Both the position numbers and the translations under genes were made by a program. Below, piece by piece: positions 29,552-37,647 of a stretch of 64,000 bases of DNA (positions within the stretch are counted from its first letter, which is position 1; each line of letters opens with the position of its first letter). Source of the DNA: Nitrospira sp. UBA5698 (GTDB taxonomy: Bacteria > Nitrospirota > Nitrospiria > Nitrospirales > Nitrospiraceae); NCBI GenBank assembly GCA_002420115.1, contig DIHK01000047.1, forward strand, positions 1 to 64,000, read 5' to 3'. Under the pieces are notes generated by a model. It was given only the letters and a program-made list of their open reading frames with translations, searched no databases and was not told the DNA's origin.

Positions 29552-30019
29552 TTAAATTTTCACAACCAGTTTTGCTTCTGCAATGCTGTCACGACTGAGC
29601 TGAATCGCCTGAGGAGATCGATGCGTACCGATCTCCAGCACGACGAGAGCCTCGTCTACCTGCTTCAGCTCTCCAGTAATCCGCCACTGACCTTCGAGAG
29701 GCTGTCGAAGCTTGAGATTCACCTGTTTCCCAATCGCCCGTTGATAGTCCTGAGTCCTCTGGAACGGGCGATCCAAACCTGGAGATGAGATTTCAAGCGT
29801 ATAGGCGTGAGGGAATGGATCGGCGACATCGAGTGCCGGCCCTAGAGCCTTATGTGCTTGCTCACAGTCGGTGATGGTAACGCCACCGGGTTTGTCGACC
29901 AACACCCGAACAACAGACCGCGGACCTCGCCCGACACAGACAACATCGATCAATTCAAGCCCGAGCGTCCATAAAATCGGCGAAATAACTTCATGCAATC
30001 GGTCAATAACCGGCTGCAC
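29552..30019 (-). CDS. rimP: Ribosome maturation factor RimP
   Basis: Needed for 30S subunit maturation. The family features are an N-terminal helix with DRLHEVISPILWTLGLELIDV, the GGVTITDCEQAHKALGPALD segment and YTLEISSPGLDRPF, followed by a C-terminal Sm-like barrel. I place the start at a GTG at 30019, preceded by GGGGAG, so that the product begins QPVIDRLHEV like homologues. A TTG seven codons upstream (30040) also opens the frame but lacks a spaced ribosome binding site. It is the first gene of the rimP-nusA-infB operon. Confidence 0.9.
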   Translation of the reverse strand: MQPVIDRLHEVISPILWTLGLELIDVVCVGRGPRSVVRVLVDKPGGVTITDCEQAHKALGPALDVADPFPHAYTLEISSPGLDRPFQRTQDYQRAIGKQVNLKLRQPLEGQWRITGELKQVDEALVVLEIGTHRSPQAIQLSRDSIAEAKLVVKI

Positions 30020-30070
30020 ACTACTCCCCGGCGTCCTCAACCTTCATGTCCCTTTGACACGTGATCAAAC

Positions 30071-30094
30071 AAAAAAGTGGGCGTGCGCCCACTT
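30071..30094 (-). terminator. Intrinsic terminator of the DUF192-to-transaminase operon
   Basis: On the minus strand an 8-bp perfect stem AAGTGGGC/GCCCACTT with a 4-nt loop is followed by TTTTTTG. It lies 46 nt past the class IV transaminase stop and 35 nt before the open rimP frame. Confidence 0.85.
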
Positions 30095-30139
30095 ACAGAG
30101 GCGGTACCATAGCACGCACCCCTAAGCAATGCAAGGGGA

Positions 30140-30979
30140 CTAGCCCGTCAGTAGCGTCCACCGAGCTGCCAAAGCCTGAGTCACCGGACCTGGGCGACCG
30201 GTGCCAATGACTTTCCCGTCGATCTGAACGACTCCAAGCACTTCGAGCGTCGTCCCGGTGAGAAACACCTCGTCTGCGCGGTAGAGAGAGTCGATCGACA
30301 TGAATCGTTCCTCGACGACGACCTCTTCTTCTCTTGCTAATTGCAGTACGACCGTCCTGGTCACTCCGGACAGAATACGCGGGCTTTCAGGAGCCGTCAC
30401 GAGTACTCCCTCTTGAACAGCCATCACGTTGCTCACGGCACCCTCCATCACTAGGCCGTCTCGCACCAAAATGGCCTCAAAGACACCCGCCCGTCTCGCC
30501 TCTTCACGAGCCAGCACATTGGCCAGCAAATTCACGCTTTTGATATCACATCGGCCCCATCGTAGATCCTCGCACGTGCAGGCCGTTACGCCGGTGTGGC
30601 GCATTTCCAGACTGAGCGAGTGGAGCGCTCGAATCGTCATGACGACGGTCGGGCGACTCTCGGAAGGAAAGCCATGCTCGCGGGGAGCCACTCCTCGCGT
30701 CACCTGAATGTAGACCTTGGCATCCTGATACCCAGCCAGACTCAGTCCCTGGTGAATCCATTGCGTCCATTGTCTTCTGGTATAGGGCTGAGGAATGGAG
30801 AGTTGCGTTGCGCTTCGATCAAGTCGGTCAAGATGCGCACCCAATTTGAAGGGAGTGCCTCGATACGTTCGAATCACTTCATAGACTGCATCGCCGAATT
30901 GGAATCCGCGGTCATCGATGGAAACCGTCGCGTCCTGCCACGGAATGAACCGCCCATTGATAAAGGCAATGTCTGACAT
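30140..30979 (-). CDS. Class IV (fold-type IV) PLP transaminase, D-amino-acid-transaminase-like
   Basis: A 279-residue fold-type IV PLP enzyme. The N-terminal region has FQFGDAVYEVIRTYRGTPF and LGAHLDRLDRSATQL. The PLP lysine is in CDIKSVNLLANVLA, the PLP-ring glutamate in EAILVRDGLVMEGAVSNV, and RILSGVTRTVVL binds phosphate. The Cys-Asp-Ile-Lys-Ser context and AHLDRL resemble D-amino-acid transaminase more than branched-chain IlvE or PabC. Substrates could be D-alanine and D-glutamate, or branched-chain amino acids; this is not settled by sequence. It is the last gene of the operon before the terminator. Confidence 0.82.
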   Translation of the reverse strand: MSDIAFINGRFIPWQDATVSIDDRGFQFGDAVYEVIRTYRGTPFKLGAHLDRLDRSATQLSIPQPYTRRQWTQWIHQGLSLAGYQDAKVYIQVTRGVAPREHGFPSESRPTVVMTIRALHSLSLEMRHTGVTACTCEDLRWGRCDIKSVNLLANVLAREEARRAGVFEAILVRDGLVMEGAVSNVMAVQEGVLVTAPESPRILSGVTRTVVLQLAREEEVVVEERFMSIDSLYRADEVFLTGTTLEVLGVVQIDGKVIGTGRPGPVTQALAARWTLLTG

Positions 30980-30983
30980 AGCT

Positions 30984-31322
30984 TTAATTCCCGGCGAGTG
31001 GCTGCGCCTCTATCGTGAAGAGCCGGCGATCTTCCGAGGTGAATTTCCACCCCATGCGTTTTTCGAACACGACGTGATAGACACCCGGCTGCACGGCCTT
31101 AAACTCAAAGATTCGCTGGCCGTTGTCGACGGCGTTATTACTGGCGATGCGGAGAAAGTCGTCGCCGAGGAGAGCGAGTCCCTTGGTGTCATAGGAGGCG
31201 ACCCACTGTTCACCTCTCGTCCGATCTTCCCATAATTGAAGAATAAAGGGTTGATCAACCACGACTTTGCGGGAATCTCCGGCCTCACAGATCGACACAG
31301 GTTCGGCACCAACTCTATTCAC
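30984..31322 (-). CDS. Chagasin-like (I42) peptidase-inhibitor domain protein
   Basis: A 112-residue protein resembling the I42 chagasin/amoebapain family of cysteine-peptidase inhibitors. Three family loops can be traced: FILQLWEDRTRGEQWV (position of the NPTTGY loop, here altered), the central LALLGDDFLRI, and GQRIFEFKAVQPGVYHVVFEKRMGWK-like C-terminal strands (family: R-x-F-x-F and RPW). No clear signal peptide is visible in the predicted product, which is unusual if it acts outside the cell. The start is uncertain. It lies 4 nt before the transaminase and downstream of the Rieske gene. Confidence 0.55.
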   Translation of the reverse strand: MNRVGAEPVSICEAGDSRKVVVDQPFILQLWEDRTRGEQWVASYDTKGLALLGDDFLRIASNNAVDNGQRIFEFKAVQPGVYHVVFEKRMGWKFTSEDRRLFTIEAQPLAGN

Positions 31323-31374
31323 ACCAGTACCCTCTGCACGTTCTTCACGGCTACGCGCGTGCTCTTGGAGCTGC

Positions 31375-31695
31375 TCATGATTTCCTTCGCGGACCGATCA
31401 TGATCTCGGCTCCCTCTACCCGCACCTCGTAACTGCCTACGCAATACCCACCCCCATCCGTACCTTGTCCGTTTCGGACATCGAACGCAAGGTCGTGCCA
31501 CGGACAGGCAATGACGTAGCCCTTGAGCCGGCCTTCGATAAGAGGCCCCCCTTCGTGAGGGCAGCTATTGTGAATGGCATAAAACTTCCCGTCGATGTTG
31601 AACAGGGCGATCGGTCGATCATTGACTTTGACGATCTTCGACTGTCCTGGAGGTACGTCTTCAACTTGAGCGACTTTTTGAAACCCATCCATCAT
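31375..31695 (-). CDS. Rieske-type [2Fe-2S] protein
   Basis: A small soluble Rieske ferredoxin-like protein of about 106 residues. The cluster motif is CPH (in NSCPHEGGPLIEG) followed by CPWH (in VIACPWHDLAFD), giving C-x-H and C-x-x-H spaced as in NirD-type and dioxygenase ferredoxins. The start at 31695 has AAGGGG seven bases upstream and gives MMDGFQKVAQVEDV; the frame opens earlier without a site. It has no membrane anchor, so it is not a bc1 subunit. Electron donor and acceptor are unknown. The DUF192 gene is upstream and the I42-like gene downstream. Confidence 0.87.
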   Translation of the reverse strand: MMDGFQKVAQVEDVPPGQSKIVKVNDRPIALFNIDGKFYAIHNSCPHEGGPLIEGRLKGYVIACPWHDLAFDVRNGQGTDGGGYCVGSYEVRVEGAEIMIGPRRKS

Positions 31696-31722
31696 ATGTA
31701 TCCCCTTGGTGTGCCGCAAGGC

Positions 31723-32223
31723 CTATAGGCGAAGGGCATATTTGAGTTCGTCGTTTTTGGCCACGCCTGATTTTTTAATGAACCCAGATTCCGCCTGTAT
31801 CACATAGCGAGCCGCTTCGGGCGGCGGCCCAAACAGCGGACATGGATCTTTGGCGCAGGGTTCCACCTGCTCAAGCAGATGCACAACGTGATGACTCTCA
31901 TCGACCCACAACACGTCGATAGGAAATCGGTACTCCCGCGTCGTGACCCGATGAAGACCATTTTCTTCAAAGATGTACAACATGCCCCCGTTCGCCGGTA
32001 ATGCCTCGCGAAAAGCCAGGCCGAAGAGAAGCTTCTCAGGAGTATCGGCCACCTCGGCCTCCAATTCGACGCCACTTGGAAAGGTCACCACAATCACACT
32101 TGATTCTTTGCGTTCAACGAGAAACACCGAGGCGCTCATCAACAGCAACGCCAGCAGGATCATCATGATGATCCGCTTCTTTTTCTGTTCTCGATCACTC
32201 GCTTGGTTGTGATTACCGGACAT
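31723..32223 (-). CDS. DUF192 family membrane-anchored protein
   Basis: A DUF192-family protein of 166 aa. An N-terminal signal anchor (residues about 17-36, RIIMMILLALLLMSASVFLV) is followed by the domain, with VTFPSGVELEAEVADTPEKLLFGLAFRE, the GMLYIF segment and FPIDVLWVDESHHVVHL. Two cysteines in EPCAKDPCPLFGPPP, followed by ARYVIQAESGFIKKSGV, are typical. The function of DUF192 is not established. It is the first gene of the operon that ends at 30071-30094. Confidence 0.85.
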   Translation of the reverse strand: MSGNHNQASDREQKKKRIIMMILLALLLMSASVFLVERKESSVIVVTFPSGVELEAEVADTPEKLLFGLAFREALPANGGMLYIFEENGLHRVTTREYRFPIDVLWVDESHHVVHLLEQVEPCAKDPCPLFGPPPEAARYVIQAESGFIKKSGVAKNDELKYALRL

Positions 32224-32451
32224 TTGGAGAAGAGTGCCGACGTTATTTTTTCACATGCTGGGCCCAACGACCCATGCGTAGAACTGCCCTAGGCCTTCTG
32301 GCTGGAACTCGTTCCGTTGACTTGGAAAAGAAGCACAGAATAGAATGCCTTCTCACGCCGCCAATCCTCAAATCGGGCACTACTATGGTGGTGGACGTGG
32401 GAACTTGTCAATATTGTTGAAGCCCTTGGGACTGAGAAGGAGGCTTGGGTC

Positions 32452-32799
32452 ATGGCTCTACTGATTACGGACGAATGTATCTCTTGCGGGGCATGCCTAC
32501 CGGAATGTCCCAACGAAGCAATTTTCGAAACGAGAAGCGATGCCGAGTCAAAAGGAAACCACGTCGGTGATGGACAAGGAGTCGGCGATAATATTTATGT
32601 CATCGCCCATGACCGATGCACTGAGTGTGTCGGCCATTTCGACGAACCTCAATGCGCGGCTGTATGTCCGGTCGATAATTGCTGCATCTCTGACCCTCTC
32701 TATCCGGAGACGACGGACGTCCTCCTGGAAAGAGCAAAGACATTGAACCCTGATAAAGGAATCGATCCCGCCAAAGTGTGGAGCGGCGTCAGAAACTAA
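32452..32799 (+). CDS. Small two-cluster [4Fe-4S] ferredoxin
   Basis: A 115-residue bacterial ferredoxin of the YfhL/Alvin type, an electron carrier. The first cluster motif is CISCGACLPECPNEA (C-x2-C-x2-C-x3-C). The second is CTECVGHFDEPQCAAVCPVDNC, with the longer insertion between the second and third cysteines typical of the Chromatium-like class. A C-terminal extension of about 30 residues follows. The ATG is preceded by AAGGAGG. It stands alone in its direction with its own terminator at 32826, so it is monocistronic. In an autotrophic Nitrospira low-potential ferredoxins would serve the reductive TCA cycle, but its partner here is unknown. Confidence 0.93.
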   Translation: MALLITDECISCGACLPECPNEAIFETRSDAESKGNHVGDGQGVGDNIYVIAHDRCTECVGHFDEPQCAAVCPVDNCCISDPLYPETTDVLLERAKTLNPDKGIDPAKVWSGVRN

Positions 32800-32825
32800 C
32801 TCAATCTCTATTTCTGTTGGTACAG

Positions 32826-32867
32826 GAAGGCCTTGGTTCTCTTCAGAGCCAAGGCCTTCTAATTTTT
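32826..32867 (+). terminator. Intrinsic terminator of the ferredoxin gene
   Basis: A stem of about 15 bp (left arm GAAGGCCTTGGTTCT, right arm AGAGCCAAGGCCTTC, with one G-T pair) and a 4-nt loop CTTC is followed by AATTTTT. It lies 27 nt past the ferredoxin stop. Confidence 0.92.
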
Positions 32868-32910
32868 GTCGAACCCGGACGCTTCAAGATTCTCTTTTTA
32901 AACCGCCCAA

Positions 32911-32949
32911 AAAACACAACGGCCTCAAGGAAGATTTCCTTGAGGCCGT
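32911..32949 (-). terminator. Intrinsic terminator of the cupredoxin-like gene
   Basis: A perfect 14-bp stem (ACGGCCTCAAGGAA/TTCCTTGAGGCCGT) with a 3-nt loop is followed on the minus strand by TGTGTTTTTTGGG. It lies about 40 nt past the cupredoxin-like stop and is oriented against the ferredoxin terminator. Confidence 0.9.
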
Positions 32950-32987
32950 GAATCTGCGATGAGATGTTCTCTCTTCGTTGCCCGCGA

Positions 32988-33464
32988 CTATTTCAGCATG
33001 AGCAACTTGCCGCCGACATGTCCCGGATGCAGGTGACACCGATACTCCAGTACGTTCCCTGCGGCATAAAACAAATCGCTGGTGGGAATACCGATGTACT
33101 GTGTTTCGCCTGGTTTGAGCACGATCTTGGTATGCAAGACAGTCGGTGCCGATTGATTCACCGCCGCAGTGAGCTGGAATCCATGTTCAGCCGTTGCCTT
33201 GTTCGTCACCTTTAAGAGAACAGGGGCACCCGGACGCGCCTTAAAATCGATAACGGTCACGGGAGGATACCAAACCTTCGTGTCACCAATTTCGAGTGCG
33301 AAGAACGAGGCATCAACGGTGAGCTCTTTAAACGGCTGCCCGACGACGGAGCCGGTTTCCAGATCGCCTGTTTCGACACCGCCCGCTTGAAGTGCATACA
33401 AATTCGATGTGCCGGCCAACACCATCCCCAGGCCGAGAAAGCCCACCAATAATGACTTGCCCAT
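32988..33464 (-). CDS. Exported cupredoxin-like protein
   Basis: A 158-residue exported protein resembling the cupredoxin fold. The N-terminus is a signal peptide (MGKSLLVGFLGLGMVLAGTS, cleavage around NLYA). Possible copper ligands are a His in AEHGF and the C-terminal cluster YRCHLHPGHVGGKLLM, which offers Cys, His and Met in the order of type 1 sites. An extended N-terminal section of about 60 residues (PFKELTVDASFFALEIGD) precedes this. A periplasmic copper electron carrier is plausible. No redox partner is adjacent. It has its own terminator. Confidence 0.65.
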   Translation of the reverse strand: MGKSLLVGFLGLGMVLAGTSNLYALQAGGVETGDLETGSVVGQPFKELTVDASFFALEIGDTKVWYPPVTVIDFKARPGAPVLLKVTNKATAEHGFQLTAAVNQSAPTVLHTKIVLKPGETQYIGIPTSDLFYAAGNVLEYRCHLHPGHVGGKLLMLK

Positions 33465-33910
33465 GACTACCCCCCTTGCGAGAAAAGAAGAGATGAATAT
33501 AGAAGCTCGTGACTTAGTCTGTATGATGCCACACTCTGGAGGACATGCAGGCGTTTGGTACTGAACACCCTTCTTCCATGGTCGTTGAGCCGACTATCAA
33601 CACTTGAGAAATTCCAAATGATACGGGGGTTCTTATAGCATAGGGGCGAAAACGGAAGCAACCAAGCTGAGAGACACTATCGGAAGGATAACTTGCCCTC
33701 CAAGGCACAAGATTGTGGCTGTGCCGTTCGCGCGTGCCATGGATATCGGCCGTCGTACCAGAATTGGCTCTGTTTCACAGAACGCCTCGATCGAAAGACC
33801 TCATTCTATTGCCAACCCACAGCCAGGCTCAGCGCGAGAGATCAAACGACCCCTCTTGCTTGCTTAAGTATTTCATCAAGTCGCCGATACAACAGCTAAG
33901 GAGCGACAGC
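33465..33910. other. 446-nt intergenic region between divergent genes
   Basis: This space lies between the start of the cupredoxin-like gene (minus) and the CBS gene (plus), so both promoters should be here. Short overlapping frames exist on both strands but show no codon pattern or ribosome binding site. No RNA gene or convincing consensus promoter was seen. Only the AAGGAG before 33911 is clear. Confidence 0.5.
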
Positions 33911-34525
33911 ATGCCCATTATTGTGGCGGTCAACGGGGTTGCGGAAGTCTATCCGGCCAAGCTCGTGACCCCACGATACAACCGTACGGAGGCTGCGGCA
34001 GATCGGGAGCATCATGGCCAACCGTCATCGACGTTGCATCACCCCGCCTTGGTTGCACAGACGGCCTACCGGCAACAGGGGCCCGATCGATCACATCCCA
34101 CGCCGGCGGTCCTGGCCCGAGACTTGATGACGACACCGGTGCTCTCGCTTCCATCTGACAGTCGGTTACTTGAGGCATGGACGATCATGTCTCACAAAGG
34201 ATTCCACCACCTCCCCATCACGTCATTACATGGCACGCTCGTAGGGATGCTCTCGTATCAAGATCTCCTCCGGCATGTGCCTGAATTGATCACATCGGAG
34301 GATACGCGACAAGCTTCTCACAAGCACGTTGCCGAGGTCATGACCTCACGAGTGATTTCGGCAACCCCTACAACAGAGATCCGTGAAATAGCCCGAGTCA
34401 TGCTGGAGGAACGGATCCATGCGGTTCCGATTCTCGATCAGAACCGTCGTCTCGTCGGTATTCTTTCGACACAAGACCTGCTCCATGGCATCGCCACCCA
34501 TGGTCCGCTCGAACTGTGGACCTGA
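33911..34525 (+). CDS. Tandem CBS-domain protein
   Basis: A 204-residue protein with two CBS domains, a module that commonly senses adenine nucleotides. The first CBS motif is LMTTPVLSLPSDSRLLEAWTIM with HHLPITSLHGTLVGMLSYQDL. The second is VMTSRVISATPTTEIREIARVM with HAVPILDQNRRLVGILSTQDL. A basic N-terminal region of about 75 residues has no recognisable domain. The start is set by AAGGAGCGACAGC before the ATG; the frame is open much further upstream. The partner is unknown. It is flanked by the unrelated MEKHLA gene on the other strand. Confidence 0.88.
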   Translation: MPIIVAVNGVAEVYPAKLVTPRYNRTEAAADREHHGQPSSTLHHPALVAQTAYRQQGPDRSHPTPAVLARDLMTTPVLSLPSDSRLLEAWTIMSHKGFHHLPITSLHGTLVGMLSYQDLLRHVPELITSEDTRQASHKHVAEVMTSRVISATPTTEIREIARVMLEERIHAVPILDQNRRLVGILSTQDLLHGIATHGPLELWT

Positions 34526-34642
34526 CCTCTCAGGCTTTCGTCTATCGTTCAAGATCTGCCCGCCAACACAGCTCGTCAATTCCTGTGATACCCAAGTTGC
34601 TGATTCCCTACCAGCCAGATCGGTGGGAGAGGGGATGGCTCG

Positions 34643-35119
34643 TCACGATCCGCTCACGTGTTTCCACACTGAAAATGTCGCTGCCTGGCCAAGCGGACGC
34701 TCAGCCACATCAACCACCGTCCAAATCACGGCCTTCTCAACCACAAACCGACGGCCCGATGAAGAAATCCGCACTCCGCGATAGCCGTCATAGAAGCCTT
34801 GGGCTCGCGCCTGCGCCAACATCCGCTCTCGTTCTGCCAGGTTATCGGCCTCAGCCGTGAGCCGCGAGGGAGTCATCGTGAATCGTTCCCAGGAGACTTC
34901 CCACAGGTCCAGTGCCACTTGATTGCCATAGTTCAAGACCGGATCAGGCTCGACACCATGCGACACCACGACAAAGGAGACTTCAAACAATCTCTGCGCC
35001 TGCGCCGCCGCATCTCCGGTCCGCTCGATCAACTTGTGTCCAATCCAGCGCTGATAGCTGTCCAGCAATAACTGACTCCACTCCACAATGCGCGGTTCGT
35101 TCCACGGTGCAGTCTTCAT
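34643..35119 (-). CDS. MEKHLA-domain protein
   Basis: A 158-residue protein of the MEKHLA family, best known from plant HD-ZIP III factors and also found in bacteria as a stand-alone domain related to PAS folds. The signature reads SYQRWIGHKLIERTG, then FVVVSHGVEPDPVLNYGNQ, LWEVSWERFTMTPSRLTAE, and YDGYRGVRISSSGRRF. A C-terminal GQAATFSVW ends the domain. The PAS-like fold suggests a sensor or binding role, possibly to a small molecule or redox signal. The start is uncertain: the ATG at 35119 was preferred over a longer frame. It is divergent from leuC. Confidence 0.8.
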   Translation of the reverse strand: MKTAPWNEPRIVEWSQLLLDSYQRWIGHKLIERTGDAAAQAQRLFEVSFVVVSHGVEPDPVLNYGNQVALDLWEVSWERFTMTPSRLTAEADNLAERERMLAQARAQGFYDGYRGVRISSSGRRFVVEKAVIWTVVDVAERPLGQAATFSVWKHVSGS

Positions 35120-35169
35120 GAGCCTGGTGGTATCACGACATGCGGTGTAGGGCAAGCGGTAGAGACACC

Positions 35170-35200
35170 TTGTCAAGACCATGGGCCTTCTCTGTATAAT
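35170..35200 (+). promoter_or_regulatory. Sigma-70-like promoter of leuCD
   Basis: A perfect TATAAT (35195-35200) lies about 30 nt upstream of the leuC start. TTGTCA (35170-35175) is the best -35 but sits 19 bp away, so spacing is slightly long. The MEKHLA gene diverges from this region. Confidence 0.6.
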
Positions 35201-35231
35201 GGGGCCTCACTTTAATACAGCAGGAGCACTG

Positions 35232-36635
35232 ATGGCGGGCAAGACACTGTTCGACAAAATTTGGGAGTCGCATGTTGTTCGAGCGGAACCGGATGGGACC
35301 ACCCTTCTGTACATCGACCGGCAACTCGTGCATGAAGTCACATCGCCGCAGGCCTTTGAGGGGTTGAAGCTTGCCGGTCGGCGCCCACGCCGTCCCGCCG
35401 CCACACTCGCGGTACCGGATCACAATGTCCCCACGACCGACAGGAAACTGCCGATTGCCGATCTCATCAGCGCAAAGCAGATTCAAACCCTTGAGGAAAA
35501 CTGCCGTGACTTCGGCATTGCCTACTTCGGCATGGATGACGTCCGACAAGGCGTGGTTCACGTCATTGGCCCTGAACAAGGGTTCACGCTTCCGGGAACG
35601 ACCATCGTATGCGGGGATTCTCATACATCCACTCATGGAGCCTTTGGTGCCTTGGCATTCGGCATCGGGACTAGCGAGGTCGAACATGTCCTCGCCACAC
35701 AGTGCTTGGTGCAGAAACGGCCCAAAACGATGGAAGTCCGGGTTGAAGGGTCCCTTTCTGATCGTTGTTCGGCCAAGGACATTATTCTGGCGATTATCGG
35801 AAAGATTGGAACAGCTGGTGGCACCGGGTACGTCATCGAATACACAGGGTCGGCGATTCGCGCACTGAGCATGGAGGGGCGCATGACCCTCTGCAACATG
35901 TCGATCGAGGGCGGGGCCCGTGCTGGGCTGGTAGCCCCCGATGACAAGACGATCGCCTATGTAAAGGGACGCCCACTGAGTCCAACTGGAGACTTATTCG
36001 AACGGGCTGTTCAGGTATGGCAGTCGCTCAAGACCGATCCGGACGCCATCTACGATGCCGTCGTAACTCTGCGGGCAGAAGACATCGCACCTCAAGTCAG
36101 TTGGGGAACGAGCCCGGGAATGGTGTTAGGTGTGGACCAAAAGGTTCCGGACCCGCAAACGATCGTGGATGCTAAAACTAAGAGTGCAACGGAACGCGCA
36201 TTGAGCTACATGGGGTTGTCTCCTAATACGCCGATCACCGAGATCAAGGTCGACAAGGTCTTCATTGGGTCCTGCACCAACTCACGCATTGAAGACTTAC
36301 GGTTGGCAGCCAGCCTGGCCAAAGGTCGGAAGGTAGCGACATCCGTGCATGCCATGGTCGTCCCAGGGTCCGGACTCGTCAAACAACAGGCCGAAGCGGA
36401 GGGACTTGATCGCGTGTTTCGTGATGCGGGATTTGAATGGAGAGAGGCCGGGTGCAGCATGTGCCTGGCGATGAATGCCGATGTCCTGCAACCCGGAGAA
36501 CGTTGTGCTTCCACAAGCAATCGCAACTTCGAGGGACGCCAAGGCGCGGGCGGAAGAACTCACTTGGTCTCCCCTGCCATGGCAGTGGCGGCGGCCATCG
36601 AAGGGCACTTCGTTGATATTCGACATTGGAGCTGA
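35232..36635 (+). CDS. leuC: 3-isopropylmalate dehydratase large subunit
   Basis: The [4Fe-4S] aconitase-family subunit that isomerises 2-isopropylmalate to 3-isopropylmalate; it often also acts on citramalate. The N-terminus is MAGKTLFDKIWESHVV. The cluster cysteines are in GSCTNSR (about residue 350) and GCSMCLAMN (about residue 412). VCGDSHTSTHGAFGALAFGIGTSEVEHV is the central signature (residues about 128-155, key His and Ser). The start has AGGAG five bases upstream and fits the family, although the frame is open earlier. Length is 467 aa. leuD follows after 8 nt. Confidence 0.97.
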   Translation: MAGKTLFDKIWESHVVRAEPDGTTLLYIDRQLVHEVTSPQAFEGLKLAGRRPRRPAATLAVPDHNVPTTDRKLPIADLISAKQIQTLEENCRDFGIAYFGMDDVRQGVVHVIGPEQGFTLPGTTIVCGDSHTSTHGAFGALAFGIGTSEVEHVLATQCLVQKRPKTMEVRVEGSLSDRCSAKDIILAIIGKIGTAGGTGYVIEYTGSAIRALSMEGRMTLCNMSIEGGARAGLVAPDDKTIAYVKGRPLSPTGDLFERAVQVWQSLKTDPDAIYDAVVTLRAEDIAPQVSWGTSPGMVLGVDQKVPDPQTIVDAKTKSATERALSYMGLSPNTPITEIKVDKVFIGSCTNSRIEDLRLAASLAKGRKVATSVHAMVVPGSGLVKQQAEAEGLDRVFRDAGFEWREAGCSMCLAMNADVLQPGERCASTSNRNFEGRQGAGGRTHLVSPAMAVAAAIEGHFVDIRHWS

Positions 36636-36643
36636 GGTCGTTT

Positions 36644-37267
36644 ATGGAACCGTTTACCACTCTCAATGGTCTCGTGGCCCCATTGGATCAAATCAATGTG
36701 GACACCGACCAAATTATTCCGAAGCAATTTTTAAAGACGATTAAACGGACCGGGCTCCGCGAAGGTCTCTTTTTTGACTGGAGAAAGAAAAAGGATGGAT
36801 CACCGGATCCTGACTTTTTCTTGAATCAGCCTCGCTATCACGCTGCCTCCATCTTATTGACGCGCGATAATTTTGGATGCGGCTCATCTCGAGAACATGC
36901 ACCCTGGGCCCTGTTGGACCAAGGGTTCCGTTGCGTCATTGCTCCAAGTTTTGCCGACATTTTTTACAACAACTGCTTTCAAAACGGCATTCTTCCCGTG
37001 GTGCTGAACGCAGACGAAGTGCTGGCGCTCATGAAGCATGCCGTTGAGATCGAGGGATACCGGCTCACCGTCGATCTCGCCAACCAGACGGTGACAACGC
37101 CGGAGAAAACAGTCTATCGGTTTGAGATCGATCCCTTCCGTAAGGATTGTCTCTACCGAGGCCTTGATTCGATCGGTTTGACGCTCCAACACGAGCAGGC
37201 CATCTCAGCTTATGAGACTCGTCGAAAGACTGAGGCCCCCTGGCTCTTCGGCGACCTTCACGCGTAA
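36644..37267 (+). CDS. leuD: 3-isopropylmalate dehydratase small subunit
   Basis: The swivelling small subunit that pairs with LeuC. The N-terminus MEPFTTLNGLVAPLDQINVDTDQIIPKQFL-like opening (key residues Asn-Val-Asp-Thr-Asp-Gln-Ile) and the motifs DNFGCGSSREHAPWAL and FADIFYNNCFQNGILPV are diagnostic. Length of 207 aa is standard. It begins 8 nt after leuC and shares its promoter. With CimA earlier in the window, the pair is expected to serve both leucine synthesis and the citramalate branch to isoleucine. leuB is not present here. Confidence 0.96.
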   Translation: MEPFTTLNGLVAPLDQINVDTDQIIPKQFLKTIKRTGLREGLFFDWRKKKDGSPDPDFFLNQPRYHAASILLTRDNFGCGSSREHAPWALLDQGFRCVIAPSFADIFYNNCFQNGILPVVLNADEVLALMKHAVEIEGYRLTVDLANQTVTTPEKTVYRFEIDPFRKDCLYRGLDSIGLTLQHEQAISAYETRRKTEAPWLFGDLHA

Positions 37268-37282
37268 CGAGGGGGACATCTG

Positions 37283-37633
37283 GTGAAAGCAGTGAAAGTA
37301 TTATTGACTATCCTCGTGTTTCTCGGTGCGGCCTATCTCATCGTCGTGTTCAACTGGACGTATTCCGATGGAAACCGAGCCGGGTACATCCAAAAATTTT
37401 CCTCGAAGGGATGGGTGTGTAAAACACATGAAGGAGAGCTGGCCATGACCACGGTGCCGGGTACAGCACCGGTCCTGTGGCAATTTACAATCTGGGACGA
37501 CAAAGTCGCCGATCAATTGAACGAGATGATGGGAAAGCGCGTCATCTTACATTACAAGGAATATCGCTATATCCCCACCACCTGCTTCGGGGACACGACC
37601 TATTTTGTCGATAAGGTGGAAGTTCAAGAGTAG
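37283..37633 (+). CDS. Small membrane-anchored protein of unknown function
   Basis: A 116-residue protein with a single N-terminal membrane anchor (about residues 5-25) and a soluble beta-rich domain. Traceable patterns are WTYSDGNRAGYIQKFSSKGWVCKT, WQFTIWDDKVADQL, and a C-terminal CFGDTTYFVDKVEV. Similar small proteins occur in varied bacteria without a known role; I do not assign a function. It starts 15 nt after leuD, so it is probably the third gene of that operon. It converges on corA with a 14-nt gap. Confidence 0.75.
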   Translation: MKAVKVLLTILVFLGAAYLIVVFNWTYSDGNRAGYIQKFSSKGWVCKTHEGELAMTTVPGTAPVLWQFTIWDDKVADQLNEMMGKRVILHYKEYRYIPTTCFGDTTYFVDKVEVQE

Positions 37634-37647
37634 CCGAGCTTCACCGC

